Assembly (NCBI RefSeq): GCF_900141845.1
Contig: NZ_FQZB01000005.1
Coordinates: forward strand, 310,001 to 374,000
Reading direction: 5' to 3'
Length of the DNA: 64,000 bases
From: Clostridium cavendishii DSM 21758
GTDB lineage: Bacteria; Bacillota; Clostridia; Clostridiales; Clostridiaceae
Under the pieces are notes generated by a model. It was given only the letters and a program-made list of their open reading frames with translations, searched no databases and was not told where the DNA came from. Positions 24,132-31,555 of the stretch are shown piece after piece (the first letter of the stretch is position 1; every line of letters begins with the position of its first letter). Made by a program: the position numbers and the translations under genes.

Positions 24132-24188
24132 ATATTAAATAATAGAGAGTACAAGGTTTTTGATGCTATTTTTTATTGGGAAGACTAA
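24132..24188 (+). pseudogene. Severed C-terminal codons of the 23556 gene
   Basis: In the same frame as the 23556 gene, 'ILNNREYKVFDAIFYWED' runs to a stop at 24186-24188. The frame is preserved across the repeat element, which suggests that this was once the natural C-terminus. Confidence 0.5.
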
Positions 24189-24295
24189 GTTTTAAACTTA
24201 TAGAGTTTTAAATTATTATCAAAATATTGGATTAAAAATATATTTAATTAGAATATATATAATAAAAAGTTTAAAAATAAAATTAGGAGAGTCTT

Positions 24296-25504
24296 ATGAA
24301 TTTTTTTAAAAGAATATTTGGAACAAAAGATAATATAAAATCACCAAATATAAATGTTAATGAAAAGCTTCTTAATTATTTACAGAAGGCTCTTAGCGAT
24401 AAATCATTAAAATCCGAAATAATAGATGGTAAAATATTTATTAATAAGTTTAGAATATCTATAGAAGCATGGGTTTCTGATAGAATTGAACATCCTAATG
24501 TTATTGCTATGCATTTAAATTTTATTATAAGTCAAGAACAATTTGAAGATAATATATTAGAGTCTTTGGTAGCCATAGGAGAAAAAAATGATGAAGACGA
24601 CGCAATATTAAATGGAATAGAATCATTTGTTACAGGTGTCTTAAATTCAGTTATTGAATCTTTTTATGATGCATATAGTGAGGAGCTTGCTTTTGAAACT
24701 AGATGGAATGATGAGAAAAAACTTTGGCATCCCAAACTAGGTTTTTTACAAGTACAAGGGTATTGTAATAATAAACTTATAGATGAAAGTAGAATCTTCA
24801 ATATTTTAAAGAATGATATTAAAATACGGCTTGGTAATAAGAGATTTTATTTTATTAAGGTATATGTTTCTAAACAAGTAAATGGCAAGATTATAGCTGA
24901 ATGTACATTAAATAATGAACCATTTTATGAAGCTAATCAAAAGATGGAAGAGTATGCTAAAGTATGGAGAACAGAAGGAAATTTTAAAGGTGAAAAGCAA
25001 TATATTATAATTAAGCAATGTGATAAAACTTGGAAACATAGTAAGTATTCTGAAAAGGAGATTAATACTATAATAAATAAAACAATAGATATTATAGAGA
25101 GCTATTCTAATGAAAAGAATTATGATAACTTATTTGAAAAAATAGTAGCAGTTACTAATAATATTAGTTTAGCATTTGAGCTTTATTATTTTATTCCTGA
25201 AGTTTATTGTAGAATTATATTTAGGGAAGTACAATATTCTGATGAATTTATTATTGTTATGGCAGATGAGACTAAAAAAGTTATTTATTTATCACAATTT
25301 AAACTCTATAGTCAAATAAAAAAAATAGTATTTAATAGAATAAAATCAAATATAGATAATACTAAGTTAAAAAACATTTTATTACTTAGTTATAATTTTA
25401 GTGTTATAAATGCTACTATTAATGAAGGAAAAAAGCTTGAGGATTTAAGTATACTGCCAAAAATGTTAATTGCGCCCAAAAATTATAGAGTAGTTGACTT
25501 ATAA
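24296..25504 (+). CDS. Hypothetical protein, possibly DUF6348-like, 402 aa
   Basis: The 402-residue cytoplasmic protein (no signal or membrane helix) has an N-terminal region 'EAWVSDRIEHPNVIAMHLNF', then 'SLVAIGEKNDEDDAILNGIE' and 'LGFLQVQGYCNNKLIDESRI', which recall the DUF6348 family of unknown function. That match is from memory and uncertain. The second half ('KQYIIIKQCDKTWKHSKYSE' onward) looks like an alpha/beta region. GGAG precedes the ATG. It may form a unit with the interrupted gene upstream, but 180 bases separate them. Confidence 0.5.
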   Translation: MNFFKRIFGTKDNIKSPNINVNEKLLNYLQKALSDKSLKSEIIDGKIFINKFRISIEAWVSDRIEHPNVIAMHLNFIISQEQFEDNILESLVAIGEKNDEDDAILNGIESFVTGVLNSVIESFYDAYSEELAFETRWNDEKKLWHPKLGFLQVQGYCNNKLIDESRIFNILKNDIKIRLGNKRFYFIKVYVSKQVNGKIIAECTLNNEPFYEANQKMEEYAKVWRTEGNFKGEKQYIIIKQCDKTWKHSKYSEKEINTIINKTIDIIESYSNEKNYDNLFEKIVAVTNNISLAFELYYFIPEVYCRIIFREVQYSDEFIIVMADETKKVIYLSQFKLYSQIKKIVFNRIKSNIDNTKLKNILLLSYNFSVINATINEGKKLEDLSILPKMLIAPKNYRVVDL

Positions 25505-25682
25505 TAGAAAACTACTCATTACTATTAATATAAGATTTATAGAATGCCTTCCTTCATAGGGCATTTACTTACATCATTACTTAATTAGTACTAAAAAATA
25601 TCTACTTAAGAGTCCTGAATAAAATTTTTATCTTAAGGTAAGACTAGTTTTTGAAGACAGAGCAACTAAGGAGGAATTTTAA

Positions 25683-25844
25683 ATGACAAGAAGTGGTATG
25701 AAAAAAGGTGAACATGAAAAGGCAATGGAGCAAGCAAAGGAAATGCTTGATAAGGGATGTGGAATGGCAGAAATAGTATCACAGACTCATCTTAGTGAAG
25801 ATGATGTAACGAAGGCAAAGAATAAGTGGGTAGATAGATCCTAG
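25683..25844 (+). CDS. Small helix-turn-helix-like protein, 53 aa
   Basis: A strong AAGGAGG site precedes the ATG and a terminator follows. The product has 'HEKAMEQAKEMLDKGCGMAE' and 'THLSEDDVTKAKNKW', a two-helix plus recognition-helix layout as in Hin-type helix-turn-helix units. It parallels the 55-residue protein at 22067. Clostridial genomes carry many such tiny proteins; their function is unknown to me. Confidence 0.65.
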   Translation: MTRSGMKKGEHEKAMEQAKEMLDKGCGMAEIVSQTHLSEDDVTKAKNKWVDRS

Positions 25845-25882
25845 AATTTATTTTTATATTTAATATTTATTGATTTAATAAT

Positions 25883-25911
25883 AAAACTCCTCATTATTTG
25901 AGGAGTTTTTT
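25883..25911 (+). terminator. Terminator
   Basis: AAAACTCCTCA pairs with TGAGGAGTTTT, followed by more T. Confidence 0.9.
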
Positions 25912-26043
25912 ATATATAGATTAGTGTAAAATTATTTAGTTTTATAAAGCTAATAGTAAATTTTTTAGAAATTATAATCGGATAAAAATGTTTTATATTG
26001 CAAACAATAATGATAAATAATTATTTAAAGTAAGAGGTAAAGT

Positions 26044-26643
26044 ATGCATGTATCAATAATTGGCATGGGATTAATTGTAGGAATTATACAAAATTTTTTA
26101 ATAAACAGTATATCTTATAAGATAACTGGAATTAAAACAGAGACCTTTAATATTTTTGTCCCAATTATTTGTAGTCTATGTTATGAAATTCTTTTTTTTA
26201 GATTAAGTTTTACAACTATATTAATAAAATCAATAATAATGACAACAATTTTAATTATAATTTCTTTTGTTGATATTAAACATAAAATTATACCTGATTT
26301 TATGGCTATTTTAACATTAGTTGTTGGAATCGTAATTTCTTTTGCAGTTAAAACTTCATTAATAGATTCAGTTTTAGGAATGTTATGTGGTGGGGGAATA
26401 ATGTTTATAATAGGACTTGTTCCCAATATGATTGGCGGAGGAGATATAAAGCTTATGTTTGCATTGGGAGCTTTTCTAGGAGCCAATAGAACTTTATGGG
26501 CACTTCTATTGGCATTTTTTATATCAGCTATAGTTGGTATTATTTTAATAGTTTTTAAAATAAAAGCTAGAAGTGATTATATACCCTTCGGACCATTCTT
26601 ATCTTTAGGAAGTTTTATTTCAATATTAATTTTTAATGTATAG
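26044..26643 (+). CDS. Prepilin peptidase, A24 family (TadV/CpaA)
   Basis: The 199-residue membrane protein has the two aspartates of type IV prepilin peptidases: Asp77 in 'SFVDIKHKIIPD' and Asp134 in GGGD (131-134). About six membrane helices are visible and the N-terminal methylase domain of PilD is absent, as is normal for TadV/CpaA. It would cut the leader from the Flp pilins (28616, 28821) and the TadE/TadG-like pseudopilins. It is the first gene of the pilus locus and lies 12 bases from the kinase gene. Confidence 0.88.
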   Translation: MHVSIIGMGLIVGIIQNFLINSISYKITGIKTETFNIFVPIICSLCYEILFFRLSFTTILIKSIIMTTILIIISFVDIKHKIIPDFMAILTLVVGIVISFAVKTSLIDSVLGMLCGGGIMFIIGLVPNMIGGGDIKLMFALGAFLGANRTLWALLLAFFISAIVGIILIVFKIKARSDYIPFGPFLSLGSFISILIFNV

Positions 26644-26655
26644 GAAGTATAAAAT

Positions 26656-27828
26656 ATGGAGTTTGATGTTAATGTTATAAATAAAATAATTAAAAATATA
26701 ATTATTGAGATAGATTCAAGTAGAGGGCAAATACTTAATATTGTCGATACAATAAGGAATGAACATGAGAGTTTAAAGACCCAATTAGCGAAAGTTAGAA
26801 AGGATATTAGTAGGATTATAGATGAGGTTGATGAGTTTGAAAAAAAAGATAAGGAGGCTAGAAGAAGGCTTGTTGAAGTATCAGCTAATTTTAAAAAATA
26901 TAACGAAAATGATATTAAAGACGCGTATGAAAATGCAGAAAATATAAGGCTTAAATTTTATACTAAAAAAAATGAAGAAATTTCTTTAAGGGAAAGAAGA
27001 GATAGTATTGAAATAGCATTAAGAAAAACTATTGGGAACATCGAATCAGGTGAAAAAATAATTAATCAAATAAGTATTGTTATGGGATACTTAGAAGGAG
27101 ATATTCTTTCTGCTTTAGAAGGAGCTGATAAAAATTCAGAAATGTTTATTGGCATAAAAATTTTAGAAGCTCAAGAAAATGAAAGAAAAAGAATAGCGAG
27201 AGATATTCATGATGGTCCTGCTCAACATATGGCAAACGTAGTAATGAGGGTTGATATTTGTAGAATGGTTATTGAAAAAGATATTAAAGAAGGTCTTAAA
27301 GAATTAGCTGAATTAAAAGAAAGTGTTAAAATAGCTTTAAAAGAAGTAAGAAGTATTATTTTTGATTTAAGACCAATGTCTTTAGATGATTTAGGATTGA
27401 ATCAGACTATACAGCAAACAGTAAATAGTATTTCTAAAGAAACTAATATCCTAATAAGATTGAAAATAAAGCCTATTGAAGAAGAAATAGAGCCGATTAT
27501 TCAAGTAGCAGTATATAGGATTATACAAGAAATATTTAATAATATAAAAAAACATGCCAAAGCAAAGCAGGCAGAGATAAGACTTGATTTTGGTACTAAA
27601 TATCTAATGTTAATAATAACAGATGATGGTGTTGGCTTTAATGTAGAAGAAACTTTAAAGAGAGTTAAAACAGAAAGTGCTTCTTATGGACTTATTGGAA
27701 TTTTAGATAGGGTAAATCAGCTTCAAGGAGAGATCCAAATTAAATCCTCAGAGGGATTAGGTACAACATATACTGTTAGACTCCCTATTAATAGAGAGGT
27801 GATAAAGAATGAAAAACAAGGTGATTAA
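26656..27828 (+). CDS. DegS-like cytoplasmic histidine kinase
   Basis: The 390-residue kinase has no membrane helix. A long coiled coil (about 1-165) leads into the HisKA_3 helix with the phosphoacceptor His185 in 'ERKRIARDIHDGPAQHMANV', then the ATPase domain with N-box 'EIFNNIKKHAKAKQ' and G-box 'DDGVGF'. Layout, length and the 'RDIHDGPAQ' motif match DegS of Bacillus. Its 3' end overlaps the response regulator by 20 bases. Placed between the prepilin peptidase and the pilins, it probably controls pilus genes. Confidence 0.88.
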   Translation: MEFDVNVINKIIKNIIIEIDSSRGQILNIVDTIRNEHESLKTQLAKVRKDISRIIDEVDEFEKKDKEARRRLVEVSANFKKYNENDIKDAYENAENIRLKFYTKKNEEISLRERRDSIEIALRKTIGNIESGEKIINQISIVMGYLEGDILSALEGADKNSEMFIGIKILEAQENERKRIARDIHDGPAQHMANVVMRVDICRMVIEKDIKEGLKELAELKESVKIALKEVRSIIFDLRPMSLDDLGLNQTIQQTVNSISKETNILIRLKIKPIEEEIEPIIQVAVYRIIQEIFNNIKKHAKAKQAEIRLDFGTKYLMLIITDDGVGFNVEETLKRVKTESASYGLIGILDRVNQLQGEIQIKSSEGLGTTYTVRLPINREVIKNEKQGD

Positions 27829-28483
27829 AATACTAATTGCTGATGACCACGATATAATAAGACAGGGATTAAAGAGGATTATAAGTTTTGAAGATGATAT
27901 GGAGATTGTAGCTGAAGCAGAAAATGGAGAAAAGTCTATTAAGCTTTTGGAGAATATTGATATAGATGTTGCTTTGCTTGATTGCAATATGCCAATCATA
28001 AATGGCATAGAAGTTCTTAAAAATATAAAACAAAATAGAGAGAATATTAAAGTCATAATGATAACAGTTGAAAATGATAAAAAAACTATTACTACAGCTA
28101 TAAATATTGGAGCGGACGGTTATATGCTTAAGGATTCGGCTGCTACAGAGGTTGTAAATGCTATTAAGTTAGTACAAAATGGTGAAAAATATATTGATAA
28201 ATCATTAGTTTCTATGCTTTTTTCGGATATAAAAATTAAATCTAAAAAAGTACCTAATCTTTTAGATGAACTTTCAAAAAGAGAAGTCGAAGTCCTTATT
28301 AAAATTTCTAAGGGACTTAGCAATAAAGAAATTGGGGAGCAATTGTACCTCTCAGAAAAAACGATTAAAAATTATGCAACTAATTTATTTAGAAAGATAA
28401 ATGTTGAAGATAGAGTTAAAGCTACAATTTTTGCATTAGAAAATAACATTGAAGAATATTACATAAATAAATATGAAAAATAG
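27809..28483 (+). CDS. DegU/NarL-type response regulator
   Basis: The 224-residue protein has a receiver domain (Asp12, Asp13, phosphoacceptor Asp58 in 'VALLDCNMPI', Lys in 'YMLKDSA') and a C-terminal LuxR-type helix-turn-helix ('LSKREVEVLIKISKGLSNKE' onward). It pairs with the DegS-like kinase whose gene it overlaps. A perfect 7-3-7 palindrome at 28533-28549, over the -35 region of the pilin promoter just downstream, is a natural candidate for its binding site. Confidence 0.9.
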   Translation: MKNKVIKILIADDHDIIRQGLKRIISFEDDMEIVAEAENGEKSIKLLENIDIDVALLDCNMPIINGIEVLKNIKQNRENIKVIMITVENDKKTITTAINIGADGYMLKDSAATEVVNAIKLVQNGEKYIDKSLVSMLFSDIKIKSKKVPNLLDELSKREVEVLIKISKGLSNKEIGEQLYLSEKTIKNYATNLFRKINVEDRVKATIFALENNIEEYYINKYEK

Positions 28484-28505
28484 GGACTTTTGTCCCTATT
28501 TTTTT
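28479..28505 (+). terminator. Terminator after the response regulator gene
   Basis: ATAGGGAC and GTCCCTAT form a stem that runs into TTTTTT. It separates the regulator operon from the pilins. Confidence 0.9.
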
Positions 28506-28532
28506 CTGACTTTTTTACTTAACATATGTGAC

Positions 28533-28571
28533 TTTTGCAATCTGCAAAACTGAAGGATATGCGGATATAAT
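28533..28571 (+). promoter_or_regulatory. Pilin promoter with palindromic operator
   Basis: TTTTGCA-ATC-TGCAAAA (28533-28549) is a perfect palindrome. A -10 box TATAAT is at 28566-28571, and at the matching -35 place (28543-28548) there is only TGCAAA, far from consensus. A weak -35 overlapped by a palindrome suggests an activator-dependent promoter. Confidence 0.6.
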
Positions 28572-28615
28572 AAAGACAAGAAGAACACAAAAAAACAAAA
28601 TAGGAGGAATTAAAA

Positions 28616-28792
28616 ATGATAAATAAACTAAAAAATCATCTAGTAGGAACTTTAAAAAATGAAAAAGGACAAGGTATGGTTGAATATGCACTACTTATAG
28701 GACTTGTAGCGGTAGTAGTTATAGCAGTATTAGTATTACTAGGACCAGCAATATCAGCAAAATTTCAAGAAATAATAAATGCTCTTAATTAA
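28616..28792 (+). CDS. Flp family type IVb pilin, copy 1
   Basis: The 58-residue prepilin has a short basic leader and the class IVb cleavage site: KG then QGMVEY, with Glu at +5 and Tyr at +6 of the mature protein. A single hydrophobic helix (LLIGLVAVVVIAVLVLL) builds the fibre core. It is the main pilus subunit, cut by the peptidase encoded at 26044 and assembled by TadABC. AGGAGG precedes the ATG. The next gene encodes a nearly identical protein. Confidence 0.92.
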   Translation: MINKLKNHLVGTLKNEKGQGMVEYALLIGLVAVVVIAVLVLLGPAISAKFQEIINALN

Positions 28793-28820
28793 ATAAAAAA
28801 ATAAAGGAGGGGAATTTAAA

Positions 28821-28997
28821 ATGATAAAAAAATTTAAAAATCATCTAGTAGGAACCTTAAAAAATGAAAAAGGACAAGGTATGGTTGAATACGCATTACT
28901 TATAGGACTTGTAGCGGTAGTAGTTATAGCAGTATTAGTATTATTAGGGCCAGCAATATCAGCAAAATTTCAAGAAATAATAAATGCTCTTAATTAA
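28821..28997 (+). CDS. Flp family type IVb pilin, copy 2
   Basis: The product is 58 residues long and differs from copy 1 only in the first few residues (MIKKFK against MINKLK); the two genes differ by a handful of mostly silent bases. It has the same QGMVEY cleavage site and core helix. The 28-base spacer holds AAGGAGGGG. The pair is a recent tandem duplication or is kept alike by gene conversion. A terminator follows, so pilins can be transcribed apart from the assembly genes. Confidence 0.92.
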   Translation: MIKKFKNHLVGTLKNEKGQGMVEYALLIGLVAVVVIAVLVLLGPAISAKFQEIINALN

Positions 28998-29027
28998 GAG
29001 TAATCTAGTTCTGCTACAAATTTTTTA

Positions 29028-29063
29028 AAATACCCTAATTACAAGAAATTAATTAGGGTATTT
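29028..29063 (+). terminator. Terminator after the pilin genes
   Basis: AAATACCCTAATTA pairs with TAATTAGGGTATTT around an eight-base loop. Confidence 0.85.
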
Positions 29064-29221
29064 AGGAAATAGAGAAATTTTTAAACCTAATATTTATAAA
29101 GATAAAGAAGCTATAAATTTACCTTAATGGGAGTTATATCAAATAAATTGATATTTGGAATATTAATTAAGTTCAAATAATTAGATTAGAGATTAAATTT
29201 TCATTTAAGGACGTGAAAATT

Positions 29222-29611
29222 ATGAAAAACTTGAAAAACCAAAAAGGACAGGCACTAGTCGAGTTTGCGATAATACTTCCAATATTTCTTATATTAGTTA
29301 TGGGAATAATACAGTTTGGAATGATACTAAATACTTATCTTAGTATTGAAAATGCATCACGGGAAGGAGCCAGAAATGGAATTATAGGAAGTACAGACTC
29401 TGAGATTCAGAACTTAATTAAAACTATTTCACCTAGTTTGGATACTCAAAGTCTAACAGTAAATATAACTCCTAATGAAATTACTAGAAAACCAGGAGAT
29501 ACTCTTACTGTGAAGGTAAGTTATAATTATAAATTAACAGTTCCAATTATAAGCAATCTTTTTAATAATATAGTAGTATTGAATGGACAAACTTCCATGA
29601 GAGTTGAGTGA
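29222..29611 (+). CDS. TadE-like pseudopilin
   Basis: The start is set at the ATG at 29222, ten bases after AAGGA; a GTG at 29213 is too close to that site. The 129-residue protein has the prepilin-like start 'NLKNQKGQALVEFAIILPIF' (Gly, then Glu at +5 and Phe at +6) and a single N-terminal helix, followed by 'ASREGARNGI', the typical TadE text. It is a minor pseudopilin cut by the same peptidase and needed for pilus assembly. Confidence 0.85.
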   Translation: MKNLKNQKGQALVEFAIILPIFLILVMGIIQFGMILNTYLSIENASREGARNGIIGSTDSEIQNLIKTISPSLDTQSLTVNITPNEITRKPGDTLTVKVSYNYKLTVPIISNLFNNIVVLNGQTSMRVE

Positions 29612-29623
29612 GGTGAGTTGAAT

Positions 29624-30517
29624 TTGAGAAAGTTAGATAACAAGGGAAATATTTCAATTATTTTATGTTTACTTGTAACTGCATTATTTGGGTTTACAGC
29701 TTATGTAATTGATATAGGGATGCTTTATGTAGAGAAAATAAAATTATCAAATGCAATTGATTCAGCGGCATTAGCAGCAGCTCTTGAATTACCAAATGAT
29801 TATATAAAATCGAAAAGTATAGCTATAGAGTATTTAAGTAAGAATAATGTAGATCCAAATAAAGCTAAAGTAATTATTAGTTCTGATTACAAGAGTATTC
29901 AAATATCAGCAGTCAAGAATGTAAATCACATATTTGCGTCTATGATAGGTATAGGAAATAGTGAAGTGAATGCTAAAACAAAAGCTATTGTTGCACCTAT
30001 AAAATCAATAAAAGGTGGGATAAGACCTTTGGCAGTAGAAAATTATAACTTTTCTTATGGGGATTTAGTAACGCTTAAAGAAGGTGCAGGTGATGGATAT
30101 CATGGAAATTATGGTGTGGTTGCACTTGGTGGAAGCGGAGCAAATGTTTTTAGAGGAAATGCATTATATGGGTATAGTGGAACAATATCGGTAGGTGATT
30201 ATATAGATACTGAACCTGGTAATATAGCAGGAGTTTGTAATGATATAAAAAATTTTATTAATTCGGAGAATAGTACTTTCAACAATTTTCCAAGGAGCTC
30301 TATAAGATTATGGACAATTCCATTAGTGGATTCTTTAGTTTTGGATGGAAAAAAGTCAGTATTAGTTGTAGGATTTGCAGAATTTTATGTAGAGAATGTA
30401 AATAATAGAGCTGGCAATATAGAAATTAATGGAAGGTTTATTAAATATGTTTTGAATTCTGAAGTTGATGAAAATTTAAGTGATACAGGTGCATATGGTG
30501 CAAAATTGTCAAAATAA
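29624..30517 (+). CDS. TadG-like (Flp pilus) protein
   Basis: The start is taken as the TTG at 29624, seven bases after GAGGTGA; another TTG at 29618 abuts the ribosome site. The 297-residue protein opens with the TadG-like stretch 'DNKGNISIILCLLVTALFGF' and 'AIDSAALAAALELP'. Next is an extracellular region with 'GDGYHGNYGVVALGGSG'. The von Willebrand A domain found in longer TadG proteins is not visible, so this is the short Gram-positive form. It probably sits in the membrane and helps assemble or anchor the pilus. Confidence 0.75.
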   Translation: MRKLDNKGNISIILCLLVTALFGFTAYVIDIGMLYVEKIKLSNAIDSAALAAALELPNDYIKSKSIAIEYLSKNNVDPNKAKVIISSDYKSIQISAVKNVNHIFASMIGIGNSEVNAKTKAIVAPIKSIKGGIRPLAVENYNFSYGDLVTLKEGAGDGYHGNYGVVALGGSGANVFRGNALYGYSGTISVGDYIDTEPGNIAGVCNDIKNFINSENSTFNNFPRSSIRLWTIPLVDSLVLDGKKSVLVVGFAEFYVENVNNRAGNIEINGRFIKYVLNSEVDENLSDTGAYGAKLSK

Positions 30518-30520
30518 AAG

Positions 30521-30567
30521 GTGAGCTTATATGAGCTTTTATAAGTTGAAATTTTATATAAGCTCAC
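30521..30567 (+). promoter_or_regulatory. Intercistronic hairpin between TadG-like and CpaB genes
   Basis: GTGAGCTTATAT (30521-30532) and ATATAAGCTCAC (30556-30567) are perfect inverted repeats. No T-run follows, so it is more likely a processing or mRNA-stability site than a terminator. Confidence 0.5.
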
Positions 30568-30589
30568 TAAGGCTAATAAGGAGGTTAAC

Positions 30590-31543
30590 ATGAAAAGTAT
30601 AGCTCAAAAATTAATAATTTTATCCTTTATTTTAGCATTGATTACTTCCATAACTGTTTTTTTATATTTGAAATCCTTAAGAATACAAAATGAAGGAAAT
30701 AAAAAGACAAAAATTTTAGTTGCTGTTGAAGCAATACCTCCAAGAACTCTTATAGATAAAAAAATGATTAAGGAGATGGAAGTTACAGATACCCCTGTTT
30801 TTGGTAATTCTGTTAAGGATGCTTCAAAAATTATTGGAAAATATACAAAGGAAAGTATTTCAAAAAATGAGGTGTTTTATGATGACAATCTTTTGGATAA
30901 AAATGAAGATGAGCTTAGCTTAAAAATAGATAGTAATCATAGAGCAATTTCTATTAGCGTTACAGGGGATTCAGGAGTCTCGGATTTGTTAAAACCAGAA
31001 GATTTTGTTGATGTTATTACTTATATAGGAGAGAAGAAAGATGGTGCTAGAACAGTCAACAAGGATATGGCAAAAATTATATTACAAAATATTGAGGTAT
31101 TAGCAGTAGATAAAAAAATTAATAGAGAAGAAAATATAAAGAATAAGGCAGCTGAGAAAGAAAAAACATTAACAAACTTTTTAGTAACATTATCAGTTAG
31201 TTCTTCAGAAATAGAAAAATTAGTGTTGGCTGAAAGTATAGGAAGCATCAAATTAGTACTTAGACCTTTAAAAGAAGATGTCCATATAGAAACAAAAGGA
31301 ACTACTTTAAAAGAACTCGCTGTTAATGAATATAATAAAGGGGATTTTACTGGAGAAAATGTTGTAACTAATAATAATGAAAAATATACAAGCTACACAG
31401 TAAAGCAAGGAGATACATTAAAAAAAATCAGTAAGGAATTTTATGGAGATGAAAGTAGATTTACTATTATAAAGGAAGCTAACAATATACCAGATGATTT
31501 GATATTAACTGGAGAAATAGTTAAGATTCCAATAGTAAAATAG
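30590..31543 (+). CDS. CpaB/RcpC-like pilus protein with C-terminal LysM domain
   Basis: The 317-residue protein has an N-terminal membrane helix (about 7-27), the CpaB SAF domain ('KILVAVEAIPPRTLIDKKMI'), and the RcpC part with 'ISVTGDSGVSDLLKPEDFVD'. Residues about 268-316 form a LysM module ('YTVKQGDTLKKISKEFYGD', 'LTGEIVKIP'). CpaB in Gram-negatives works with the outer-membrane secretin; here, where no such membrane exists, LysM binding to peptidoglycan could replace that contact. AGGAGG precedes the ATG. Confidence 0.85.
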   Translation: MKSIAQKLIILSFILALITSITVFLYLKSLRIQNEGNKKTKILVAVEAIPPRTLIDKKMIKEMEVTDTPVFGNSVKDASKIIGKYTKESISKNEVFYDDNLLDKNEDELSLKIDSNHRAISISVTGDSGVSDLLKPEDFVDVITYIGEKKDGARTVNKDMAKIILQNIEVLAVDKKINREENIKNKAAEKEKTLTNFLVTLSVSSSEIEKLVLAESIGSIKLVLRPLKEDVHIETKGTTLKELAVNEYNKGDFTGENVVTNNNEKYTSYTVKQGDTLKKISKEFYGDESRFTIIKEANNIPDDLILTGEIVKIPIVK

Positions 31544-31555
31544 GGTGGTGAAAGT

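Noticed and set aside
23900..24154. Minus-strand open frame starting in the repeat element
   Set aside because: Its start region is the 40-bp repeat read backwards and the rest is antisense to the 23556 gene; the repeat creates such spurious starts.
28501..28560. Sigma-54 promoter before the pilins
   Set aside because: A TGAC..TTGCA pattern is present, but the -24 GG and the spacing do not fit, and a good sigma-A -10 box lies downstream.
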